Shown: positions 42,815-52,793 of the stretch, piece after piece
Numbering within the stretch: position 1 is the first letter of the stretch
How the letters are laid out: each line of letters starts with the position of its first letter
Assembly (NCBI GenBank): GCA_023053685.1
Contig: JALIGW010000016.1
Coordinates: 5,526,001 to 5,590,000 of the forward strand
Length of the DNA: 64,000 nt
Source: Diadophis punctatus similis
Lineage: Eukaryota > Chordata > Lepidosauria > Squamata > Dipsadidae
Direction: 5' to 3'
The notes under the pieces: generated by a model
Seen by the model: the letters and a program-made list of their open reading frames with translations, nothing else
The model's database searches: none
Told to the model about the DNA's origin: nothing
Program-made: the position numbers and the translations under genes

Positions 42815-43750
42815 GAATTTGAACTTTAGAATACCAACTTTTGTTGGTTTGAAAATATGTCAGATTTCAAGGCACAAGAAAATTTGATTATTGATTCTAG
42901 AGTCCAGAATAGAAAATTCACTTCCATTCTTTTCAAAGCAATTGCAAGTTGATATAAATAGTTATTCCAGATTTGGTGGAGATTGTTTACTTGGCAAGAG
43001 ATTATGAATAATGGGAAACACATAATATTATTTCATTTGCTTGGAGTGGTTGTAATTGTAGATATGGTTTTAGGTTTTATTTGTTTATGGAAGGGGTTTT
43101 TTTGTATGCCCCCGAGAATCCATTGGAGTTAGGCAGCTATAATACATTTTAATAATAATATCAATAATTGGGTAAATATGTGAGACCGAGACATTTTTAA
43201 ATCTTCATAAGGGGAAGAATCTAAGAAAGCCACAAGTGACTTCTTATTATGAGCAATTAAATAGTCCTTAGTGTAGGAGTGATGTTGGGAACTAGCATTT
43301 CTTAAGTCAGGAATGTTGGTTATGTCAACACTTGTCATTTTTCTCATTCCGAGGCTGAGGTGCACAAAGAAAAATATCCATTAAGCTTGGAAAAAGGCAC
43401 AAGAAGAAAAGTACTCAAACTAAACTTCCATGGATATAAGAAGGACAATACATTCAAGGATATGGGTTTGTGTGTGTGTCAAAATAGTTGAGATGGTGGT
43501 TAAAGATGATGTCACCAGTATTCAGAAAAGGTACAGGGCTTTGATTGTACAGTTCTGATTAACATATTAACTTCTTTTTACCTTCTACCCTCTTGTCCAC
43601 ATCATTTTGACTGTGTAGTCAACTACTTTAAAGTGGTTTCATCCTAAATCTAGTCATACTATGTCAGATATCTAAAAAGCTTCTGTGAAGTTAAGTCCAA
43701 AGAGCCTGAAAATAAATATGTATCAGGAATGGACAACTTATCATTGCCTA
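42815..43750. other. Mostly unassigned; weak L2-like 3' end at 43070-43165
   Basis: GTATGCCCCCGAGAATCCAT, TGGAGTTAGGCAGCTATAAT near 43105-43145 resembles a decayed L2 3' end (GCCCCGAGTCC..GGAGTTGGGCGGCTATAAA). Nothing else recognised. Confidence 0.4.
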
Positions 43751-44362
43751 CTGTAGATCAGTGATGGCGAACCTATGGCACGCGTGCCACAGGTTGCACG
43801 TGGAGCCATATTTAAGGGCACGCGAGGCGTTGCCCTATGTCAGCTCCAGTGCACATGCGCGTGCTGGCCAGCTGATTTTCGGCCTTCTTTTCTGCTGTTT
43901 TCACTTTCCCCATGGCGAAAAAAGGCCAACAGGCCAACCGGAAGTTCACTTGTGTGCTCACCCTCAGCCTCCTTTTTGGTGTCAGAGGTCTTCAGGAACT
44001 TCTTCGGCTTTGGACAGTTGCAGCCAGGCCTCTCACATCTTGGCCCATTTCTTCTGTAGCTGGGAAGGCTTTCCTGAAGGCCTGTGTAGCCGATAACAGA
44101 GCTCCGGATCGATCCAGAGCTCTGTTATCAGCTGCAGAGGCCTTTCCTAAAGGCCTCTGCAGCTGATAACAGAACTCCAGATCAATCCGGAGCTCTGTTA
44201 TCGGCTACACAGGCCTTCAGGAAAAGCCTTCCCAGGTGCAGAAAAAATGGGCCGAGGTGTGCAAGGCCTGGTTGCAACTATCTGAAGGTAAGTAGTAGGG
44301 CAGCTCCACTACATCACGTGACGACGACATGCTGATGAGAGTTTGACACCCCTGATTTAGAC
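43751..44362. mobile_element. Chimeric hAT, about 596 bp, with a 174-bp palindrome
   Basis: The left end (43759) is CAGTGATGGCGAACCTATGG and belongs to the GTGATGGCGAACC family. The right end (44354) is GAGTTTGACACCCCTG and belongs to the GTCAAACT family, preceded by that family's ATCACGTGACGACGACATG-like block. The flanking octamers CTGTAGAT and ATTTAGAC agree at five of eight positions. Positions 44061-44234 form a long inverted repeat (TGGGAAGGCTTTCCTGAAGG ... GGAAAAGCCTTCCCA). No transposase is present. Confidence 0.7.
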
Positions 44363-45326
44363 CAAGAGCATACAAAACTCTAAACCACTAAACAGAAATC
44401 TGAAATCTAGAATGGTACATCCAATGCTTGTGTTTGGATACCAGAAAATATTCACAATGATTGTGGGACAATGTGAGATCCACAAGAAAAGATAGAAGAA
44501 TACAGTTCAGTTCAGCACTTTTTCAAGATAGAGACATAGCTTTCAATCTGTTTTCTCGTCTTTAGCTGATAATAATTAACTAGCTCACTTATTAGTCTTC
44601 TGGGGAGAAGCATCAACCATGCCATTAATCAGTATGTCATAAAAAGTAATTGAGTGTTAAGTCTCTTGCTCCTAGAGAACACCGTTTTAAAGAAACAAAA
44701 AAGAACTGTAGTTGGGTTAATGAAAATATATTGAACGAATTGTTTTACAAAGTTACAATTTAGATTATTTGAAAATAATATTCATGTGATAATTCATTGT
44801 AGAACAGGTTTGCCTAAGTCGCTATATATGACAATTGCTCTGAATAACTGAAGTGGCTTTTTGTAAATGCAAGTTCTGAAGTTGTAAATGTAGCCTGATC
44901 AGCTATGTGTGTCCCCTTATAAATATGTCTTACTGACCATGGGAATGTCAGTTTCTTGGATCAAACTGGTCATTTTTTTCTTTTCTTGGCTGCAGTAGAA
45001 CATTTGTTGGCCTGATTCTGTGTTTGAAATGAACAGATCGGCCAGATAGAAAAAACATTTTTCTTCTTCTTCCAAAGAAGCTGCCTTGAGTCCTTATATA
45101 ACAAAAGACAGAGTATAAATTTCATAATAAAAGGATTTGAAATGCTACCTGGTTGGGAAGATGAAGAGAGTCCCAAATCTCTTTCAGCTCTCACTTCAGC
45201 ACTACTGCTCTGCTTAAAATGTCAAGATCAATAAGAGAGCATTTAAGGTTGCCCAAATCATCTGCTTTTCATTGACCAATGATTTGTTTTTTTAAATATA
45301 AAATGGTTGATTTAAATATAAGAATG
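44363..45326. other. No feature recognised
   Basis: About 960 bp of AT-rich DNA. Confidence 0.4.
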
Positions 45327-45760
45327 GTTTATAGCAGTGATGGCGAACCTTTTTTTCCTCAGGTACCGAAAATGCGTGTGTGCACTATCGCGTGCGTGCA
45401 TGTGTCCACACCCATAATTCAATGCCCCCCATGCACCCCACCCCCCTGCGCGTGACATCCCTGGCACTGCTCTGCCCCCGCGCATGCGCACACAACGCTC
45501 CCCCGCTCCACGACTTTCATTTTTCGCCCTCCCCAGCTCCAGGGGCTTCCCTGGAGCATGGGGAGGGCGAAAATGGCCTCCCCCGCCCCCCTGGAGGCCC
45601 TCCGGAGGTCGAAAACGCCTTCCCAGAGTCTCCCCACGAGCCAAAAATCAGCTGGCTGGCACGCATATGTGCGCTGGAGCTGAGCTAGGGCAACATATAT
45701 GAGCTGAGCTAGGGCAACCTGTGGCACACGTGCCATAGGTTCGCCATCACAGGTATATAG
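45327..45760. mobile_element. Non-autonomous hAT, CAGTGATGGCGAACC family, 418 bp
   Basis: The element spans 45335-45752, from CAGTGATGGCGAACCTTTTT to CCATAGGTTCGCCATCACAG. The flanking octamers GTTTATAG and GTATATAG differ at one base. Near the right end the phrase GAGCTGAGCTAGGGCAACAT is partly duplicated. Its right duplication is also the left duplication of the next element. Confidence 0.9.
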
Positions 45761-46474
45761 CAGAGGTCTTCAAACTTGGCAACTTTAAGACTTGTGGACT
45801 TCCGGTTTTGGAGCGCTTCATCGCAGACATCCCTCGTTGGATGCCTTTCCGATCTTTGTTAAAAGCCGCCAGAACAGCTGTCTGGCGGCTTTAAAATCTC
45901 TTCCCCGGGCAAAGGGGAGAGATGAGAGCCTGACAGGAGGGGTAGAGCCCCCCCAGCGCCCTAGGAGCCATCTGGTAGGGCGCGAAGGGAGAGCTCCCCA
46001 TGCAGCCTGTCTCCAGCTCCGAAGATCAGGAAACCTCTGCCTTTGCAGAGCTAGATGGAGTGACCAGCCGCTGCTTCAAAAATGGGATTTATAACTACAT
46101 TTAAACTATAGAAGCAGACAGAGAGAAACAGGCGTGAGATGGGCAAGTACTGAAACCTCTTTTTTCCTTTTTTTTTCAACTCCTGGGCTAGCTTTCACTT
46201 CGGCAAGGGAACAAAGGAAACAGAGTAACAATATGGCGATTGAGAAGTGAAAGTGACTTTCGTTTCCCCAGAGGCTTTTTTTTTTCTCTTTCTCTCTCTC
46301 TTATGGAAACTTTTAACTTGGAAAAATGGTTTTTTCTTTCTCTGTCTCCTAACTCTGGATTAAAGTTATAATAGAAATATTTTCAATAATAAAAGACTAT
46401 CTGATTTTTAAACTGGAAATAACTTTAATCAGGCATCTGGCTTTCTTTCTTTTTTGTACTCTTTTGAAACACCA

Positions 46475-47488
46475 ATGGCTTCAAAGTTTGGAAAGATTGT
46501 TCTGACTAAAAGAAATGACTATTCATCTGGATATATTTCTAAAATGCAACTTAACACTGAGCTTTTGACACCTGAAAATTTATTAAATAATTTAAAGATT
46601 ATGAAACATGAACTTACTTTGGAATTTAACCAGAAAATAAGTGAGATAGACCATAAGATGCAGGCTGCTTTGAAGAATATGAATCAACAACTAAGATTTG
46701 ATGTGTTAGAGGTTTGCAAAGGCTTAGCAACAAATATTGAAGTTTTGGCAGAACGTATTGAAACAAATAAACAAGCTTTGGCAACTTCGGTGAATTACAT
46801 AGATAAAATCCAAAATGACATTGCAAATTTTGAAAAAGAGGTCTTAATGACTCAGTTCAGATCTATGGAAGTTGCTATAAGGATTAGAGGTTTGAAAGAA
46901 GGATTATATGAAAATTTAAAAGGCAGGATGGTTGACATATTGGATCAGGTGTCTGGAATTTCTAAAGCGGAATTGGCTACACAAATCGACAAAACATACA
47001 GAATCAACTCGTGGTACGCCAAACAAAAGCATCTACCAAGGGATATTGTCATATATTTTACCACAAGAGCTCTACGGAACAGAATTATACAAGCAACGTT
47101 TAACAATAATCTTATGGTGAATGGTCAGGAACTAAAGATTTGGAAAGAAATCCCCTCTAAAATGCTTAAAGCCAGGAAAAGCTATACTTTTTTGATTGAT
47201 GAATTTAAGAGATTAAATTTACAATATAAATGGGAAGCGCCAGTTGGAGTAGCAGTGAAATTTTCTGGAAAAAGATACCGGCTCAACACGATAAAAAAAG
47301 CTACTGAATTTTATGTCAATGTTCTAAAGGCTGATATATCCAAGATTCCAGAGGAAGGATGTATGAAAATAAAAGAGGAGGAGGAGGGGAAGCCACCTTC
47401 GATGGATCAAAAAGAAATAGACTCAAAAATCCAAAAGGAGTGCCTGAATCAGATAGCTGGGGAAAAGGAGATGGAGGTTTGGGAGTAG
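46475..47488 (+). CDS. L1-type ORF1p, RNA-binding chaperone, intact 337 codons
   Basis: The start is ATG at 46475 in a CACCAATGG context, rather than the upstream in-frame ATG at 46454, because copy 1 conserves only MASK.GKIVL. The protein has a basic N-terminus (MASKFGKIVLTKRNDYSSGY), a coiled coil at about residues 45-135 with heptad-like spacing (LEFNQKISEIDHKMQAALKN), an RRM-like region starting FRSMEVAIRIRGLKEG at about residue 137, and the ORF1p C-terminal domain (LPRDIVIYFTTRALRNRIIQ, then KARKSYTFLIDEFKRLNLQY). It ends in a Glu/Lys-rich tail. In L1, ORF1p trimerises through the coiled coil and packages the RNA. The length matches the L1 family (about 330-350). No ORF2 follows within the element. 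The frame has no stop, so it could still be translated if transcribed. Confidence 0.92.
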   Translation: MASKFGKIVLTKRNDYSSGYISKMQLNTELLTPENLLNNLKIMKHELTLEFNQKISEIDHKMQAALKNMNQQLRFDVLEVCKGLATNIEVLAERIETNKQALATSVNYIDKIQNDIANFEKEVLMTQFRSMEVAIRIRGLKEGLYENLKGRMVDILDQVSGISKAELATQIDKTYRINSWYAKQKHLPRDIVIYFTTRALRNRIIQATFNNNLMVNGQELKIWKEIPSKMLKARKSYTFLIDEFKRLNLQYKWEAPVGVAVKFSGKRYRLNTIKKATEFYVNVLKADISKIPEEGCMKIKEEEEGKPPSMDQKEIDSKIQKECLNQIAGEKEMEVWE

Positions 47489-48351
47489 ACGGGAGACGAC
47501 TCGACAAATTTGAATCTATTGAACTATTAAAAGATGAACTATCAAGATACAAAACGATGTGATGTTGAAATATATTGGATGGATAGAGACTAATATGATT
47601 GTATTTTATCTTTTCCCTATCTAATGATTACTTATGCAATATTTAGTTAAGTTTTATATAATTTTGAGGTTATTTTTAATGTTGATAATATTAGATATAT
47701 ATAGTTTGTTGAAGATTTGTTTATTGTTTATTCTTCTTTTATTTTCTTTTTTTGTTTATTGAAGTTAGCGAATTAATTTAGAATAATATTATCTTATTAA
47801 TATTATGATGAAATTTAATATTTGATGATCACTTATGTAACATTTAGTTAAGTTTTATCTTAGAGGTTATTTCTAATGTCAATAATATTAGTTTAAGATT
47901 TGTGTATTTTATATTTAGTTATTACTTAGGTAACATTTACCTTGTATAAGATAGAGGACTGAAGGGAGGAGGTAGGAGGTTTGTTTGTTTGTAGTGTTAA
48001 AGAGTTTTCTCTTTCTTTCTTTCTTTTTTTTTATTTTCTTTCTTTTTTTTTTCTTCTCTCTTTTTTGTATCTTTACTATTGTATACAAATGCGATATATT
48101 AGTACTGTATAATTTGGAGTTGACGTTTTTTTAAAAATAGTGTTCTTTTTTTCCTTTTTCCTTTTTCTTTTTATTAACAATTTAAACTTATTATTATGCC
48201 CTGTATTATCTCTGGGAAGTCCGGGGGGAGGTGGGGAGGGAAGGGGGTGGGTTTGGGGGGGGGGAAACAAAAATGTTTGTACTTTAGATTTAATATTTTG
48301 TTACCACTTATGTAAGTTTGTACTAATAAAACTTTTTTGAATAAAAAAAAA
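47489..48351 (+). other. 3' UTR of the L1-like element
   Basis: AT-rich DNA with stops in all frames, then a G-rich tract (48219-48264) with six or more runs of three or more G, then AATAAA-like and poly(A). The minus-strand copy at 39713 has the same order. A G-rich, quadruplex-capable tract is a known trait of mammalian L1 3' UTRs. Confidence 0.85.
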
Positions 48352-48427
48352 AAGACTTGTGGACTTCAACTCGAAATGAAGTCCACAAGTCTTAAAGTTG
48401 CCAAGTTTGGGGACCTCTGGTGTATAG

Positions 48428-48835
48428 GAATGCCTTTACCTTTCTCAGGTTTTTTTTGCAAAAGGTATTTTTCTGCAATATTGAAAGATCACACTCTTGG
48501 TTTGGAAAAAGATACTGGTATATATAAAACTCAATCCAAACTTATTTTACTATGAGAGATGGCATATTGAAAATGCCAGAGTTCAGGCATACAATATGTT
48601 AACGTTACAATGTGAACTTTGCCGTTATTACTATAAATTTTTCCCCTCTTATTTTGACATTCTTTTATTTGGGATTTTTGTGGCTCATTGCCAAAAGGTC
48701 AGTATTGTAGGAACAGTTTGCCAATAGTTTAAGATTGCCCACCTCCTTCCTTGGCAAATAGTTTTTGCTTCTACAGATTGCTTTACTCTACTAAATTCTT
48801 TCAGTCCAGTCATTTATGATTAAATCCTTAATTGT
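48428..48835. other. No feature recognised
   Basis: AT-rich spacer between the MITE and the L2 copy. Confidence 0.4.
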
Positions 48836-50205
48836 CGGCTTTGGTCACCCAACGGCTTTGGTCACCCTGATGGATGATCTCTGGCGAGCCCGGGATGGAG
48901 GTTATTCCTCTATCCTGGTGCTACTTGACCTCTCAGCGGCCTTCGATACCATTGACCATGGTATCCTTCTGCGTCGTCTCGGAGAGGTGGGGGTGGGCGG
49001 CACTGTTTTGCAGTGGTTCTCCTCCTTCCTCTCTGACAGGACGCAGTCGGTGCTGACAGGGGGGCAGAAGTCGAGCCCTAGGCCCCTACTATGTGGGGTG
49101 CCTCAGGGCTCGGTCCTCTCGCCCATCCTGTTTAACATCTACATGAAGCCACTGGGTGAGATCATCCGACGACACGGGGTGAGGTATCAGCAATATGCTG
49201 ATGATACCCAGTTGTACATCTCCACCCCGTCTCAATTCGGGGAAGCCGTAGACGTAATGGGCCGCTGCCTGGATGATGTTAGGGTCTGGATGGGGAAGAA
49301 CCGGCTAAAACTTAACCCTGACAAGACTGAGTGGTTATGGATATTGCCTCCTAAGGACGTGACCAACTGTCCCTCCTTGGTTCTTGGGGGAGAGAAATTA
49401 GCTCCCTCAGAACGGGTCCGCAATTTGGGTGTCCTCCTAGATCCACAGCTAAAATTGGAACAACATCTTTCAGCTGTGGCTAGGGGGATCTTTGCACAAG
49501 TACGACTCGTGCACCAATTGCGACCCTACTTGGAGAGGGAGGCACTTCTCACAGTCACTCATGCCCTCATCACCTCACGGCTGGATTACTGCAATGCGCT
49601 CTACATGGGGCTACCCTTGAAGAGTGTCCGGCGACTGCAACTGGTGCAAAATGCAGCTGCGCGAGCTGTGGTGGGTGCACCTAGATGCACCCACGTAACA
49701 CCAATTCTCCGCCAGCTGCATTGGTTGCCCATTAGTCTCCGGATCCAATTCAAGGTGTTGGTCGTTACCTTTAAAGCCCTACATGGCTCAGGGCCAGGTT
49801 ACCTTCGGGACCGCATCCTGCCGCATACCTCCCTACGACCGGTCAGGGCCCACAGAGTCGGCCTCCTCCAGGTCCCGCCGACCAAACAATGTCGGTTGGC
49901 GGGGCCGAGGGGGAGGGCCTTCTATGTGGGAGCTCCCTCCCTGTGGAACCAGCTTCCCCCGGAGATCAGGACTATCCCCACCCTGCTGGCCTTCCGGAAA
50001 GCAATAAAAACTTGGCTCTTCCGGCAGGCGGGGTGAAAGCGTGACGATACTCTTTTAATTTTTATATGTTATATGTTTTTTAACTATTGTATTTTATTGC
50101 ATTTGTATTGTCGAAATGGATCCGAATATGTTGTGAGCCGCCCAGAGTCCCAAGGGAGTTGGGCGGCATACAAATCCATTAAATTAAATTAAATTAAATT
50201 AAATT
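48836..50205 (+). mobile_element. L2-clade LINE, 5'-truncated, with (ATTAA)n tail
   Basis: It starts inside ORF2, with a 15-bp phrase CGGCTTTGGTCACCC duplicated at 48836-48850 and 48853-48867. It continues through reverse transcriptase to the C-terminus at 50036. The 3' UTR has GAGCCGCCCAGAGTCCCAAG, GGAGTTGGGCGGCATACAAA and an (AATTA)n tail at 50179-50205. It is the most complete L2 in the window. A clear target duplication is not visible. Confidence 0.93.
48856..50036 (+). CDS. L2 ORF2 fragment: reverse transcriptase plus C-terminus, uninterrupted
   Basis: About 390 codons are open without a stop or frameshift. Counted from the frame's first Met at 48816, LDLSAAFDTIDH at residues 37-48 carries the first catalytic Asp, GVPQGSVLSP is at 94-103, and YADDTQLY at 127-134 has the catalytic YADD. 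Thumb and C-terminal regions follow (RLDYCNALYMGLPLKSVRRL, QLHWLPISLRIQFKVLVVTF, LHGSGPGYLRDRILPHTSLR), ending TWLFRQAG. This pattern is diagnostic of L2-group LINEs. The N-terminal endonuclease and the first reverse transcriptase motifs are missing, so the frame is a truncated remnant and has no proper start. The first 10-12 residues come from flanking DNA. The lack of stops suggests a young insertion. Confidence 0.92.
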
Positions 50206-50706
50206 GTCACTATTTCTACCCATGCAATTAATATTTTTCAACTGGCTGTTTAAAATGAAATATAGAATGAGGAATTGATCTGGATATGGCTCCTTGGTTG
50301 CACTAGTTAGTGAGACTTTAACCTTGTGATGGCATTGATCCAAATTAAACTTGCAATTTACTTTTGTACAGTAGTAGCTTTTATTGATTCGTCAAATACC
50401 ATATTATACTGAAAACGCATCACATCAAAGACAATATAACAGAAGGAGTCCAACTGGTTTACCATCTTAGAATATGTTTAAAGGAATTCCTCATCTTTAT
50501 CAGCAACCCCAATCTGTGCTAAAAAATTATACCTCATTTGGACACCCATAAATTTAGTGGTATTGCAAACTACATTTACATGAAGAATATAATATATTAG
50601 GGGCCCAGAGAGATGTTGTGACTAGTAACAGTATACAAGCCAGCCTCTCGCCATGGCATATAAAATAATAAAATAAAATAAAATGTGTACAATAACTTCT
50701 ATAGTT

Positions 50707-50775
<69 letters not shown>

Positions 50776-51094
50776 CTTCCTTCTATGGTGTTTTTCTGGA
50801 ATTATTCATATTTTACCTCAGAATCTATATGCTTTGGTAAAGGCATTATTTCAACCTATATTACTTTGGAAGAGCTACTTAGGAAATTAACAATGGTGTG
50901 AATTATCTATCCCCTGCCCAATTTAAAAATGAAGGTAAGTTCACTGTGGTTAAGAAAAAGTTAGCGCTTTTCCTCAAAAAAAAAATCAATTCTGGGATCC
51001 ATGAGATTATAGATTGTGAGATGTCAGCATAAAACGTTGACATCTCATGAGATAATGCTTCAGTTTAAGAAAACATCTTAACCATCATGCAAAA
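50206..51094. other. No gene; contains a (CA)n microsatellite
   Basis: AT-rich DNA around the microsatellite at 50710-50773. Thr-His or Cys-Val repeat frames are translations of it. Confidence 0.45.
50710..50773. repeat. (CA)n microsatellite
   Basis: About 32 uninterrupted CA units. Confidence 0.98.
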
Positions 51095-51481
51095 CTATAC
51101 AGCAGGGATGTCAAACTCAAGCCCCACGGGCAGGATCCGGCCAGCAGAGTGCTTAGGTTTGGCCCATGAGGCCACCCTGGAAAAAGCGAAGGACCAGCCC
51201 GTGGTGCTTCTGCCAGCGAAAATGGACCTTGGGAGGGCCACCCGCAGCCCTCTTGAACTCCGTTTTCACTGGCAGAGGGTTGCAAGAGGCCGTCCCAGCC
51301 GAAAACTGGAGCTCGGGACCCCATTTTCGCTGGCAGAGCACTCAGGCCACAGGCACCTCTGACATGAGTGATGTCAAGCTGGCCATGCCCACCCTGGTCA
51401 CGCCCACCCCGGCCCCCTGAGATCAGACACAATGCTGATGCGGCCCTCAATGAAATCGAGTTTGACATCCCTGCTATACAG
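51095..51481. mobile_element. Non-autonomous hAT, GTCAAACT family, 371 bp with perfect TSD
   Basis: The element spans 51103-51473, from CAGGGATGTCAAACTCAAGC to GAGTTTGACATCCCTG. It is flanked by a perfect duplication CTATACAG (51095-51102 and 51474-51481). The longer body has repeats of a TTTTC(A/G)CTGGCAGAG module. The open frames of 84-153 codons are not genes. A relative is at 58527. Confidence 0.94.
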
Positions 51482-52641
51482 TGATACCAGGGGTCAGAAA
51501 AGATTACCACCCAGGTGTCTTGGTTTAGATCAATCTTCCCAAACAACTACGTTAGACTTCAACCCTCAATAAAATTCAATCAACATAAGATTATGGAAAT
51601 TGAAGTCTAGAATATCTTGGAATTTTCCCATTTGGAGAACCCATTTTGGCATTGCATAAAATACTTCTTTAATTGATTTCTGGTAGAAAAAAGCTGAATA
51701 AATCCAGAACTAATAGGGGGGAAAGCTTCAGATACATATGCAGGCCAGTTATGATTGAGTAATCCTATTTTAATTGAAGCAAGGTGCCCCGTGACTAACT
51801 GAATAATGTGAGCGTTTGAACTTGATATTAATGTTTTATCTTAATAGAAAGGTTCCTTACCAACAGGAAGCTAGTTTCTTAATATTTTTTAGTTATTTCG
51901 CTCCAGTTTTTTCACCTATATCTAAAGCAGACTTTCCTTACTTAGTACCCTCCAGATGTTATGTATGAGTGTGATGATGTTAAGGGTTGCTGATAAATCT
52001 AGCATTGTTTGCAAACAGCTGCTAAGTTGCTGTGGCTTATTTCTTATTTCTCTCCTCCAGTGGGAATATAACTGAATAATAGTCTTCCAGGTAAACTAAT
52101 AGAGGCCTAGTTAGGGCTGAGGTAGGAGCATTTCTGCTTTAGCAATTTACAGCATAATGTAACCATAACTGTGATAATATATTAAAATGAAGAAGGCTTT
52201 ATATTACCACAGCAATGGTTGTGATTTGTTGGTATGCTGCATGGCAAAGAAATAGAGGCTACATTATATGTTAAATAAATAGGATGCCGGAACAGTAACA
52301 AACATACATACATACATATGTATATACGTACATACATAGAAAGAAAGAAATCCAAAAGAAAGCTAAAAGTGCAAGAAAGAGGAAAAAAAGTAAAAGAAAA
52401 AAAATGTACAATGGAGTGGCTTCCAATCTTCTTTACAGCAATTGCAAAAGATCATTGTATGCATGAATATGGAAAGATTCAATATTACCAAAATGCAGGT
52501 GTGGTTGGGTAAAGGTGATGGAACTTGCTGAGATGGGAAAAATTGACTTATTTGAGAAAAGACAATATCTATATTTATATTTTTTTTTAATTTTTTTTAT
52601 TGAAAATGAACTATTTATTAATAATAATGACTAAAAATAGA
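51482..52641. other. No gene recognised
   Basis: About 1.1 kb of AT-rich DNA with a short ACAT and GAAA simple-repeat patch at 52300-52400. Confidence 0.4.
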
Positions 52642-52793
52642 CTCCAAGGCAGTGATTCCCAACCTTGGCAACTTGAAGATGTCTGGACTTCAACTCCCAG
52701 AATTCCCCAGCCAGCATTCGCTGGCTGGGGAATTCTGGGAGTTGAAGTCCAGACATCTTCAAGTTGCCAAGGTTAGGAAACACTGCTCTAAGG
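52642..52793. mobile_element. Palindromic hAT MITE, 136 bp
   Basis: The element spans 52650-52785, from CAGTGATTCCCAACCTTGGC to GCCAAGGTTAGGAAACACTG. The arms of about 63 bp include GATGTCTGGACTTCAACTCC and CAGAATTCCCCAGCCAGC, and meet at a loop near ATTCG. The flanking octamers CTCCAAGG and CTCTAAGG differ at one base. It is almost identical to the copy at 62127. Confidence 0.93.

Larger units (their letters stand above)
45787..48367 (+). mobile_element. Full-length ORF1-only L1-like retrotransposon, copy 2
   Basis: The element proper is 45803-48351, 2.55 kb. It is flanked by a perfect 16-bp duplication AAGACTTGTGGACTTC (45787-45802 and 48352-48367). It begins CGGTTTTGGAGCGCTTCATC, has a 5' UTR of about 670 bp with an AAAGCCGCCAGA..TCTGGCGGCTTT hairpin (45860-45893), an intact ORF1 (46475-47488), a 3' UTR of about 860 bp containing a G-rich tract (48219-48264), and ends AATAAAACTTTTTTGAATAA with a poly(A) run. 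There is no reverse transcriptase or endonuclease frame. The long perfect duplication, poly(A) tail and intact 5' end show one clean target-primed insertion rather than a deleted L1. Confidence 0.93.
45753..48427. mobile_element. Palindromic hAT MITE split by an L1-like insertion
   Basis: The left part is 45761-45802 (CAGAGGTCTTCAAACTTGGC, AACTTTAAGACTTGTGGACT) and the right part is 48368-48419 (GAAGTCCACAAGTCTTAAAG, TTGCCAAGTTTGGGGACCTCTG). Together they make a MITE of about 94 bp that is almost entirely inverted repeat. The flanking octamers GTATATAG (45753-45760) and GTGTATAG (48420-48427) differ at one base. Related 136-bp palindromic MITEs occur at 52650 and 62127. Confidence 0.88.

Noticed and set aside
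50683..50901. His-Thr repeat protein
   Set aside because: Translation of the (CA)n microsatellite.
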